Assembly (NCBI GenBank): GCA_947650285.1
Contig: CANTFL010001429.1
Span: 1-64,000, forward strand
Length of the DNA stretch: 64,000 nucleotides
Origin: Hyaloperonospora brassicae
Taxonomy: Eukaryota; Oomycota; Peronosporomycetes; Peronosporales; Peronosporaceae
Direction: 5' to 3'
Of the stretch, positions 34,901-46,790 are shown in pieces. Every line of letters begins with the position of its first letter. Position 1 is the stretch's first letter. Below the pieces are notes generated by a model. The model saw nothing but the letters and a program-made list of their open reading frames with translations, ran no database searches and was not told the origin of the DNA. The translations under genes and the position numbers were made by a program.

Positions 34901-36570
34901 ATCGCCACTCCACCACACCTCTATATCAACTCGGGTTCGTAGTATACAACAAGCGCTAATTAGGTCGCTTTGTGAGCCAAACTTAAAACTAGACAGATGT
35001 TCAATTCTACCGGTTGCAATCATTTTGCACATACAATCCTACTAGCAAACTAGCTATCCAATTGAAATTTTGGCACGGCCGGTTTCATCAAATTCTGTCA
35101 AAATCACACCAAGACGTTTGTGGACGCGCACTATAAGATTTGTATTCCTATCGTATCAAAAAAAATGTTTTGCACGAGTACATGATTTTGCTATAGTATG
35201 GTACTACCAAGATAAACCATAAAAGATTGTACCCTCACGTCTAGGCTAATCAGAAGATCGAAGTGGAAATGTCTATTTTTATTCGCTGATTGGCCATATA
35301 ATCATAAAACACCTGATTGATCGACGTTTAAATAGACAAAGACAATATCAATCGCCCACCCTAACCACGCCGGATCACGGTACAACCAAAATTTAAAGCG
35401 GAATTTTTTAATCAGGTGTAGATAGTGCAAGTCGAATACATTAGCAGTTTACACTTGCGTAAGGATTTTAGTGAAAGATCAACCATAATCGTTGACGAAA
35501 ATATCGACATTAAAGCCGGCAAACAGATAAACCAGGAATAGTGAACTCTTTCCTCGAAATCCTTGGCGTAGAGGAAGTGAAGTTGAAGTTGTGAAACAGG
35601 AACCTGGTCGCTTAAGCAAACGGTATCGAGATGATTACGTGTCGCCGTACCCCGACGCCCTCAAGTGCCAATCACCAATACGACCTATACAGCCAAGACA
35701 AATGTGACCTATATAAGCACAACCGAGACGATGCCGTGTAATGAAATTTCTCCTTTGAGCTCCGGATTTTCTTGTGAATGAAACAGACTATGTCGCATGT
35801 ATCGAAATGGACATGGAGCACGACGTTTGATCAGCAAAGTCAAGTCAGCATGTCCTCCGCAATTGGGTCAACATAGAGGAAATTATTACGTTTGGTAACA
35901 ATTAGCTGCCGATTCATATTGTCAGCTAAGTAGATGGACACAATAAAATGAGACGCGATTTGTTACGAATAAATTGCTCATACAATCAGGCTGATAAAGT
36001 ATCAAGAAGTAATAATATGCACGCAAGTATACAAACGATAACCCTTTAGAATTCTAGCCATGGGAAATCTATCGGTATGCCTGCGAAAGTCAAAGTAGGA
36101 ACCGACAATTTGACTGGAATTTCATGATCTTGGACTTTATATATTCTTCGGACAATCACGAAATGGCCAATCCACTGCCATTAAAATTTGGAATCGATGT
36201 GGACAATTTATGGATGATTATGAGCGAGGAAGTGCGTTAACAATCTTGCTAAGGAAAAACGCTGATGGGTTAAATAATTTCAGCATAAATAAAACTCGAC
36301 TTGAACACAATCAGAACCCACTTTGCGCGATGAGAACATATTCCTGATCACGGCAGTATCGATATGAAATTAGATTTCAGGAAATCGGAAAACTACGAAA
36401 CGCTGCGAGCAATCCTCGTGGAATCCACCTCTGACCGCAATATTTCGTCAAACGAATCATCAAAATACCCAATGTTGTAGGAATAGACTAAACGTCAACA
36501 TAGTTCGGTTCGCGGTATATAGTGAATATATGCACGCACTAAAAATCGTCATGTGAGAATCGAGCACATA
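34901..36570. other. Decayed retroelement sequence, no gene seen
   Basis: No frame of useful length. From its position between a leader and gag/integrase-like remnants, it is probably interior sequence of an old gypsy-like element, but no motif proves it. Confidence 0.35.
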
Positions 36571-36575
36571 CACCG

Positions 36576-36700
36576 CTCCGCCTTTTACGCAGCTTACATG
36601 CAAAATATGCGGCTACAAAAACCACCTCAAACGTTTTCTTTCGTCGTCATATTTATGTGAAGATCTGCATAAGCCCGGAAAGTATCTGCTGGAGGAATTA
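36576..36700 (+). pseudogene. Possible gag zinc-knuckle remnant
   Basis: A plus-strand frame reads CKICGYKNHLKRF followed by LCEDLHKPGK, which resembles the CxxC...H zinc-knuckle region found in retroelement gag proteins, with the last Cys of the first knuckle missing. Stops lie close on both sides. The identification is tentative. Confidence 0.3.
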
Positions 36701-39200
36701 CTGCATGAAATACTGATGGAAAGCACCCACTTTGAATGTAGAGGGGGTTACAAAATAAGCTGATATGATGTCAAAGTCGTATAATCGCTGGATTAAAATC
36801 TGGTACAAGCCGACTGTAGTTGAATGGGTTCTTAAAATTGATAAGACCCTAAACCACTCACTACACCGGACTACTCGGACTAAGGAGGGGGTAGCCCGAT
36901 GCCGCGTATAAACCTTCAACCACCTTGAGAATCCGTCGACTGGCGGGTTGCAACCTTCAGTAAACTTGGGTGGAGATGTAGATGTTAGCCTTGAGAGAGT
37001 TGGACCTGCCCCCCCCCCCCGAGGGGATATGCTTAGCTTGGTGGACCAGTAGGTGAACACTTGATAGACTGGTCGAGATTGAACTTATCGCCAAACTCTT
37101 TTGTAAGCTTGTCGATCCTGGCCTTTTCCTTGTTTTCTGAGGAGTATAAACTACCTGGAGCTTACCTTACTCCTACCCACTGGGCCGAGAGGTCGCTTTT
37201 GAAGGCTGATCTTTGGGAGTTGCTACTCAGCGAACCAACAGGTCAAATAATTTCTGGGGTTCTGCTTGCACTCGATATTGCCACGCAACTAAGTTCGTCG
37301 GGGAGAAGAGAGCATATTCCGTTCCCGAAACAGGCGTTCAGACCAAGTGCAATTTTTAAAAACACGACGAAGTTTTGACACGTAGATCTTAACTTGAGTA
37401 GTACTGCACTACATTCCTATCATTTAATTTTCTTACGCCATCCTTCACACATGAATCGGAACTTTGGTGAACTGGTCAGGAGATGTTAGACCTCGAGGAA
37501 CCGTGCCTACCTCATTATTTACCGTTTAACTGGTACCCTGGCGATGATATGTCCTCGGTAGGCTCCGTGGGTCCTCTTCTCCGAGGTTCATGTCGCCTTC
37601 GGGACCACTTTTGCTTTTTCACCCTTTCCCTGAGGGGTGGATCCTTTTCCCTTCAATGTTCTGGCCATCACCTCAATTCATTCCGATAAGCACTTCAACA
37701 CTCGACCTTTATAGAATATAATATCTTTATACGAGAAGAAGAGAGACAGAACTGGACAATGATGATCGGTAGGATACAAAACTTAATATAATTCATTCTT
37801 CCCCGCAACTTTAATGTAATTTTGCTAGAATGAGTAGAAATGAGAAACAGTTGTAATAACAAACACTAAGGAGATTTGTCGCCATCCAGAAATTATTTTA
37901 ATTATACTAACTACAGTCTATTCGGAAAGTTATTTAGGTGAGCAAAATTGTGGACAAAATCAGAAGAAATGCCACGACTAAATTCTATACCAATACCGAT
38001 GGATATATATTTTTTGATGCTTGTTTCCATACGATTAGTTGTCATATTGGTAAAAGCTTGAGGTACTCTTTTAACTATGTTCATGCGTAATCCATTTACA
38101 ATTGTGGACTTACGTGCACGACTATGGGAAGTACAAGATCAGATTTACCCCGTTTTTATCGCCTATCTTTTGCATAATTGTTTCATCTAAATATCATTCT
38201 ACATAAGAATAAAAGGTAAGGATGTGATCTACAAAATCTGCTGGGTCCTTCAAGAACTGCCTGATGAAACTTGCGATGACATGACAAGATTCGATTTCAC
38301 CTTTTATGTAGACGTCCAGCATGTAATTGTCAGGTCCATAGCATGACGGATACAATATAAAATATTGGTGTCCATGGGTAAATTGAGAGAGGTGGAGCTC
38401 GCCATCAAAGCGGCTGTGGTAAACTTGGGGTCTTAAGAGGTCCAACTTGGGTGGCGATACTGAATATTGGACCTCATAGAAGGTGTTTATATGGCAAATC
38501 TTAGTGATCGACATGTTATTCGACCGACACATTGATTGTTTGGTATGTGCATGAAGGCGATATGATACTAAATCGCTTAAAAAATCTTCCTGTATTCAGA
38601 CGAGATACGGCGTAGAGACGTTAGCGTAAAACATACATTATTTCGACGAGACGAACTACTTAGAAAATCGAATAAGCCGCTGGTGGAACGCCATAAATAA
38701 ACAAAGCTAACGTGAATCATGAAGCGACCCGCATCGAAATCAATCAAGACGCTGACACTCGCTGCAACAGAAGAGACAATTTGATGAAGAAAATGAAAAG
38801 ACGAAAACATTTATGTCACCACAATCCATCGGATAATGATGGAATACATCATTCCATCACTGATTGAGTCCAGAAAGATGATCCACTTCAATCTTTTAGT
38901 CGAGATTGCGCCATGGATCATAGTGCGAAAAACGATCAAATTGATACGCTATTTGAACTTACACAAATTTCTGACATCTAGAGTGAGCTGTAGTCAAAAT
39001 GTCTCCATTTACTTGAACGACAAGCAGGCACCGACGACAGCGCGCGAATGTACAAATTCAATTCGTAAGATAGGTAAAAAGTTTTCTAATAAAAAAGCAC
39101 AGGAAAAAGAATGACGAATTTAATCGAAAGGGGTATCTGGCAGGGGATGTATCGAGCAATAAAAACTAAGCAGCTAATTCTTTTGCCACGAATGTTATCA
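36701..39200. other. Decayed stretch, no gene supported
   Basis: Contains a 12-base C run (37009-37020) and a locally more GC-rich part (36830-37690) whose frames (37061-37378 +, 36698-37060 -) show no known domain. The minus frame 38194-38532 (112 codons) is the most protein-like but is unrecognised. By position the protease and RT of the gypsy-like element would be expected here, but I could not read them. Confidence 0.35.
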
Positions 39201-39209
39201 AAACACGAG

Positions 39210-40450
39210 GTGGCGAAAATGATCCGCAAGCTTTATTCCCCGAAACAAATGTTATACAAAAGGATAGATACGAGGTAGAATGTCTCGTGATACAGAAAGC
39301 GTTGCGGCAATATTCTTGCACGTCACTATAATTCCATTCGTTTAGATGTCATCAAAGGATCGGCAGGACTAACGAAGAATCACGTCAAGATTTCATTGGA
39401 AAGATACAACTGGGAGTGGGAAAAGTATGTGAGGACTGCACTGATTGTGAGATGGACAAGGGATGTTCGACGATTTAGTGTATATCACCTGGTAATCAGT
39501 AAACTACATGACCTTCCACATAAAAGCGCCATAGACCACATCACGTGGTTACATAAGTCGTTATAAGGTATCACCAGATTTATCGTTTGAGGAGATCGGT
39601 TGTCGGTGTATATAGTCGCGAAATGAATTTCATCTTGAATATCCTAAAAGATTGCTGAAGACTGTAAAAATCTTGTATTTTATAGTTTCGACGCATGTGA
39701 ATCCATAAGGCATGAAAGCGACCCGGTATATACGTCAGACGTATCGCGCGATGTTTACCAGATCGAGAGGGATAAGCTACAGACTAAATAAATCACCGAA
39801 CCTTGGGTGAATGGAAGAGTAGATGGAATACTCCAATGCTAGCACGTGCGCTTTAGGTTTACCATTCTGATTACAGCGATCAAAGCGGTAGTTAATTTAT
39901 CATAGGCTTCACGTTCGCGCAACATCGCCCAAGACCGAATTCGAGGTGGTACAGCTTCAAACAGGATCCGTCGATGTTTACCGGCAATTTATTTTTGGCA
40001 AGCTACGATGTAAATATGAAGCACATGAATGAGAGACCGCGACTTAAATATGGTGTAGATATCGCATCCATAATCATAATGAAGAAGTAGAATCTACGGT
40101 CAATGAACGACGGAGAAAGATTATTCGTACCCGAAAGGATATTGATACATGGGCGGTAAAGTCTTAAGATATTAAAGTAGATTCACGATTTGGATTGTAC
40201 CTGAATCGATTCGAGAATGATAACTACACCAAAGTGGCACAAATGTGGTATGGCCCTACCAGAATTGATACGCGCGTGATGATCGGACAGTGCTAGTAGA
40301 GATCCCTAGAGTAGTACCGCTTATAAATCGCTACCAATTATGCATCTATAAATGTTAAAGTGATGAAGGATCTTCTAGGAGCGTACCAAAGACCCATCAC
40401 ACGTCTTGAAACTGAGCGGACGAATGTGGATGTACGATTCAGTTAAAAGA
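39210..40450 (+). pseudogene. Decayed Ty3/gypsy integrase region
   Basis: The fragment GLTKNHVKISLERYNWEWEK at about 39367-39426 is followed, one frame over, by VCEDCTDCEMDKG (about 39430-39470). Together these match the HHCC zinc-finger approach and Cys pair of gypsy-type integrases. About 800 bases on, VAQMWYGPTRID (near 40235) matches the conserved HLWHGPFRI-like motif after the integrase core. Many stops show it is long dead. Confidence 0.55.
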
Positions 40451-43400
40451 CTCGTTACGGTGGGGACTTTGTCGTGTCTAAATATTCTGTAAAGTTTACT
40501 TCTATCATTAGGTAAGAGTGCACGAAGCCGGTCTGATTGTAGTGCGTTGTTGCAACTGTAAGCAAAGTATAGTAAGTCGAATCCACTTTAAAGTGATGCG
40601 GTCACATGAAGGGTGGTCGGTTAAGCTGTAGAAGGACAGACGGTGGATTCGAGCGCTGTGCTATGAGGTATCGCATGTCGTATGATAGGGTTGTAAGATG
40701 CGTTATGAGATAGCGAAGCAGTAAAATGGCGTGTTAAGAAGTAGCATATGCCGGATGATATGGTGATAGTTGTGCGGAGAGGTAGTAGGTTGGTTAGTTT
40801 GGTGAGGTATATTCGGGTACGCGAACGACCCACTATATCCGGTATATTCCAACCATGGTTTTTGAGAGGTAGTAGCAGGTTTTTCAGCTACTGTGGGGTT
40901 CATACTGCGATTGTCACCCTCAGGGATTATTGTACACAGTGAGGGGAATGAACCGACAGTCATCATCTTAAAGATTAGCCTACTGCACCTCTACCCCAGG
41001 GAACAACCCCTATGTGCGGAGCGGTAGTATAGTACATGCCATAGTACTGGGTTGCTTTGCATGTGCTTGTATGATCAAATGTTTTCAAACTTAAGTGATG
41101 AGGATCGAGGTAGAGCGAAGCTCACGCGTATTCGATAACTGATGCGATGAAATGATACGATGTTGTCCAACTCCATTCTATCACGACCGGGCTGGAGAAC
41201 CTACAATACCAACCACATATCGCGCAGTAGTGTCAGATTTGCTAAGTCGGCGAGGAATTCAGGATCCACGATGACCACAAGCCGCAATATGAAGACGTAT
41301 ATGCCATCATCTTATCTCTCCAAGATCCTTATCTCCGCAACCAGATCTTAAAAATCGCTTTCCTTCCTTACTCCAGGGTATCAGACGCTATCCGTTAATA
41401 ACGTAGGTAGCATGAGGAAGATGTGATCGAGTAGAATAGCCTGATCTCATCGGGCGAGTATTGCCTAACCTCAAGCGACTTGCAAGATGTTTTGCAATGT
41501 GTGACACATCGGGATCAAGGCTGGTTAGGTTGATGCTGAACCGAGCTGATAAGAGATAAGACACCTGTCTTATCGACGAGATATGTGAAGCATGTGTAGA
41601 AAGTTCACAACCTTGTCGGTGGTTGGAGTCAATATTGTAGTAGTGCATACCTATATTGTGGTGTCATCTAGTCAAGTTCAACGACACCAAATGAACAAGA
41701 GCGCTAATATGTCCACGGATATCGATCATATACATCTTCTACAATTTTCGTGTGATAATGATCGACGTATTATATCCACCAGGCGAAGCTCGTCCATGAT
41801 AAAACAATGGAAGTAGACACATTTTGGCTTGGCGAAAATGACGAAAGAGAATATCAAGGTCGAGCATCTTCACTAAAACAGTATTGGTGTATAACGGTTA
41901 CAAAGATATGGTTGACGGTAATCGAAGAGACGGCGCCTGGAAGGTGGTGACTTATAGGTAGCAAACCGGCTGATGACAAGAAAGTTTGGCATAATTCGCC
42001 AAAGATATTGATTCGAATCGGAGTCCGAGTCGCCCGTAAGTCATTGATCGTGTCACGATCTGAGTATAATGCCTTGCAGTGCGTGATATACCTGTCGTCG
42101 TGGTTGCGTCGACCTTATACGGAGCCACAGTCATGTCATAGTTGTCTGTTTAGATCGTTGACCCCCCGTTGATGAAGAAATTTGATCCGAGAGTTACGAG
42201 AGGTTGTTGATCTGTTGGGTGACGATCTGTACAATTTTCAAGTTCGGTCATCGTATTGAATTGCACTCATAAGGCAAATGGCATCGGGAAGTGAGAAAAC
42301 CTCCAGAATTTACCTGACGACGCGCTGTAGTCCTAGATCGAGAAATTGCCGCCCGAGTAAAATAATCGAAACTCGTGTCCGTTACTCTCCACCGACAGAT
42401 CAGATGACCCGTATTAAAAAAATTAGCTAAGAGATTCCCAACAAGGTAGTACTCAACGGAGATGAAGCCTATTTTGGTTGAGCTCTTCTCGGAACATGAT
42501 AAAGACGACTTCTGATGCTGTATTGTTGATTTGGAAGGGGACAACCATAATACTTGATATGAAGAGTTTTGCTGAGGGGTCGGGAGATCGAGAGATAGAT
42601 ATGTGACGGAGATGCTGAGTACTTCGATTAACCGCTCTGGGTCGTAAATATTGGGTGGAAGGTTGAATGTAGATCTGGACGAAGAATGTTAGCTCAGATG
42701 ACCGTTGTTGAAGAAGAAAAAGAATGAGAAAACTGTTTGCGCAATTAAGCTTGTCATTCAATGAGCGACAAAAAGTGAAAAATAATGTATTTAAGATGCT
42801 TCAACGCAGTTGGATTATGGAGCAAATTATAATTACGGAGCTGACTGCATGAAGAAGCAGTCATCGCCTGTGCATAATGCATTTGACTCTCGACAGACAT
42901 TATCCAAACCACTAGGTTGATTAATCAACAATGTTCTACCGACCTTCTGCGACATCACTGTAAGACTGATTATTACCAATCCACAATTATATAACTTGCA
43001 ATTACAAAGCGCATCGATCTTGGTCAAGCTCGGAACATTGTACGAGAAGCGTCTGATGGCCAGGTCCCATCCAGATGGTATATCTGAGAACTGAAATCGA
43101 CGCATTCTTGTCCAAAGAAGTAATTTTAGAAGTAACTAAAATTGGCGTAACGAGATGACCTTTGTAGTCGGAACGTCTCTCGCATTCGGCTTGTGTCAAC
43201 AGAGCAACCTCATGACTCTTTAGCTACGATTTGTTGATAAACATACGTAGACGACTCGCGTTACACTGGTGACAAAGAGAACTGTATTGACGCCAAATAT
43301 AGCAGACGTACGGTGCTGCTGACTTATGCGAAGCAATATAGCTCGTGTTGTAAACAATCTGCGGGACAACGGCAGATCGGAGAATCTGCTGCAAAGAGCG

Positions 43401-44139
43401 AAAACACCCCGAAATTTTTCGTAAGCAGCCTGATTTTACCAGGTGGAAGTAGTCGGCATGGGAGCCTGACGATCTCCGAGAGATAACTTATGAAACGGTC
43501 GGGTGCAATTGCAAATACAGGCATCATCGAACTCGAGGAAGACACCTGTAGTTACAGTCGCGCCTTCTCGCAAGTCTATATCTCAGGCTGGCAGTGACTA
43601 ACTCAGCGAGAAGCAACAGGGCGGATGTATGAGGTTGCCAACTGGTAGGAAGGCGACTCGGACTGACAAGAGGAAGATCCACGCGACGACGCAATTACAA
43701 CTTTCTCTAATGTTTAGCTTGGTAACCACAGAAAGGGTTGGCGGCCTATGCTGATCATAAGTCGATCCACATGAAGCGAAACGGCTTCAAGGTCCGGACA
43801 GCGTCGATGGCAATTGATATATATTTGAATATCAATGGATTCTAGGTGACATGAATCGATCTAACAATAACGGCAGTACGGAATACTTTTGCGCGACGGG
43901 AATGCACGAAAAATTGGGGACGGAGACATCATACTTGAGCCATGAGAAAAGATTTGGTGAATAAGTGTGTTGAGATCGAATGCGGTGCGAATGACCAAGG
44001 ACAGAGGAAGGTTGTGGCAAACTAGCGATACCACGTTTGGGAGAGAAGTGACAATCATATAATTAGGGAGGCGTTCGGCAGGTCAATATAAACTCCGGAA
44101 ACCCGGGATTAAGAAATCGAATATATGACGGCAGATGAC
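40451..44139. other. Decayed sequence, no gene supported
   Basis: 40620-40960 is strongly G/T-biased on the plus strand. Around 43160-43265 a plus-strand stretch reads SLAFGLC and then TYVDD, which recalls a gypsy reverse transcriptase, but the evidence is thin. Nothing else was recognised. Confidence 0.35.
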
Positions 44140-46790
44140 ATAAAGTTCAACTGCGTCAATGTGGAACCTTGTACCGGCCTGGTGCAGAAACATAAATAGA
44201 ATAAACGCACTCAAGTATACAAATAGCAAAACATGTATACCGATGCGATGAGTTGATGAATTATGAATTATAACGGCGTGGCGTACACAATAGTTCAGCT
44301 TCTGAAATGATTGGAATATACATGGCTAATTTTAAGCGAGATCATTGATCTTATCGTCCCAGATATTGGGCGAAAAATATGTTTTCGGTGAGTTATGAAG
44401 ACGTAGACCGATAGTCCATCCACCAACGTCGCAAACCTAACGCATTTTCAAGCTGGGAGACAATACAACTATGTCACAACCTCCACTCAGATGAGTCAAC
44501 CTTCGTTGCGTGGACTCCGATCTGAGTTCACGAGTAGATGAATGCCTCTTCAAATCTCAGGTCCATAATCAAGATAATACGAAGTAAAGAAAAATACCTC
44601 ATTTGAGGCTTAAGATGATCAACATCGCCATGTTGTGAACAGGTTGTCGATGAATGTCGAAATGACAATAAATGCGTCGACTATATATTCGAGATCTGTG
44701 CCACTGGTTACCGGAAAAGCAACCTAATATGCCAAAGATGGTAACTGGCATGGAAGTACTTAAATATCGGTTTGAGACAATGATATCAAAGTTTAGGCCC
44801 AAAGCGCCAGATAGAATTGTTCGAATTTACTCGAGGAAGTTGACTTTTGAACACACGAGACACAATAGTGGTAGGTGATCCAATGTTCGAATGTATCCAC
44901 AATTTTGGATATGTACCCAAAGGTCGCACATTTACGCAATCTTGAAGCATATGGATAATCCTTCGGATGCGGCGCTTTTATTTGGGTACACGCTACGAAG
45001 TTTTGAAAAGTAGTCAAGGGGGCAATCCTGCAAATAGTTGATGTGACTCGAAGAGTATTCCACAAGATAGCAGAAGCATACTGATAAGTCAGGTATCGAT
45101 CTGTTCGGACGGTAGAGACCTACCGGCTTGCATTCATCTGAACGCGAGGCCGGGCAACCATATCCAGACAGGAACGTTTTATTGGCCTCCTGGTGTTTAA
45201 TGATGCCGCGCGTCTTAGTCGCATAAGACCTGGATCGTTGAAAAAAGTTCCAAAATATTAAGTAGTTTTAATGCGTTCGGTAATGAGATGATTTAGAAAT
45301 TCGACTTGGATCGATCTGCGCAACACAAATGTACATCTTGCCGGGTTGGACCCTGTATTGGCCTCCCAACATGTTTCAGGATACTAAGCGTCTTCAGATA
45401 TTGTAATCTCTTGATTATGACCTGGGGTCGCTATCAACCACTCGGGTTATTTGCTCGAGCACTGAGCATCGAGGGCTTCGAATTTACTGGTCGCGTGCGA
45501 CGAAGGCTTCTCTTCCGTGCAGGATCTTTGGCGTCCCGACGTCCAAGAACGTCGACCGAACCTCGCTGCAAGTAGCGCACGCCGTATTGTTTGAACAGGG
45601 GCGGACGACGACAGCGTAAGACTCTACCCAGCTGCGATAAGACGTCGCAACTTACACGTAGGACAGGACAGCCACGATCGATGGACCGATCCCGCTACCT
45701 CCGACACGAACAAGTGCAAGTGCGGTCAGGTGGTCAAATGGAGGATTCAATTCGATCGAGATCCTACAAAAAAGTACTTGCAGGACAGATAGGGAGATCT
45801 CAGACGAAGATCATTCGTCGAGATTGGGTCAAGATTGACACTTAGCTGGGCCGCTTTACGAATATTCCCGTAGCAATCGACCAAACTTCAAGCCTTGACC
45901 CCAAGTGGGATCGACTTCTCTAACGTTAGCACAAAGATGAAAACCAGCCTATCCGACGAGTGCATGTCGTGAGCAGAAGATTATGCAACAACAAACGAAT
46001 TCGAGTATTCCCTCCGAAAGTCGGCAAGTCCGGGCGCAATGGGAAGTGAACGATTGAGTGGCAGTTTCTGGATCGCGACTTCTCCGCGATTTCGTCAAGC
46101 ATGCGCTCTTTTGCACTATTCTTCGCTGCTGCTTGTGGATCAAACACTTGCGTGTGTGTGACGAAGAGATTCTTAAGCGGCCGGAATGAGTGACCTGGCG
46201 ACGAAGCGACACAACGAATGTGTTTGTGATTATAACAAGAGGCCCACCTGTATCGTACCTAACGTGACGTGTGGGGTACACCTGCGTGACCTACAGGCAC
46301 CCTCAGAATGTAGCTGCCGTGTAGTTCGATAAACAGCTTTCGCACACTTACTATCTGCTGTGTCCTCCACGATCGTAATAATGTGACAAGGTCCCTTTGT
46401 TTCTCTGCTTCGTTGTATGCGAATACGAGTTCACCCTGCGTATGCCGCGGCAACTTGTCGTTAGTGTTCAACTCGGCACTGATTTTCATTCAGCGAGGTC
46501 TCGATGAAAAGGCAAATATACAAATGTCACGTGAGACTTTCAAGCTATTGTGCGTAGCGCAGTATCTTCAAATTTACTCATTATATCGATTGATTCCATC
46601 AAAACACAACTACTTTGTAAAACATGAACAACACAAATACTGCTGGAAGAAACGGCCACGAAGTTACCAACGACTTGAGGCCAATCTTCCAGCGTGCCTC
46701 CACTCCTCTAGTTCCTCCTGCGACGGATGTTGCACTTTGATGCTGACGTTGGTGGTGAATCCTTTGTGAAGTGATCGGTCCCGTCGTCGA
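44140..46790 (-). repeat. Arm B1 of second inverted duplication (PL-C 3' flank)
   Basis: Matches 61370-64000 in reverse orientation with high similarity, to the very end of the window. For example, frames at 44599-44802 (-) and 63340-63543 (+) are almost the same, as are 46383-46769 (+) and 61373-61759 (-). It covers the end of PL-C and about 2.5 kb beyond. The frames are conserved through duplication, not obviously through selection; none has a known domain. A retroelement leader is embedded. Confidence 0.85.
45300..46110 (+). mobile_element. LTR/leader remnant within arm B1
   Basis: The plus-strand block at about 45660-46110 aligns with the leader at 6370-6950: tcaggtggtcaaatgg, the gtgagcagaagattatgcaacaac region versus the similar stretch near 6846, and ccctccgaaagtcggcaagtccgggc. 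The upstream part (45300-45600) is probably the end of its LTR. It is repeated in inverse at about 62060-62880, so it was present before the duplication. Confidence 0.5.

Noticed and set aside
44599..44802. Frame duplicated in 63340-63543 as a conserved small protein
   Set aside because: The whole surrounding segment is duplicated at similar identity, so conservation of this frame is not evidence of coding.
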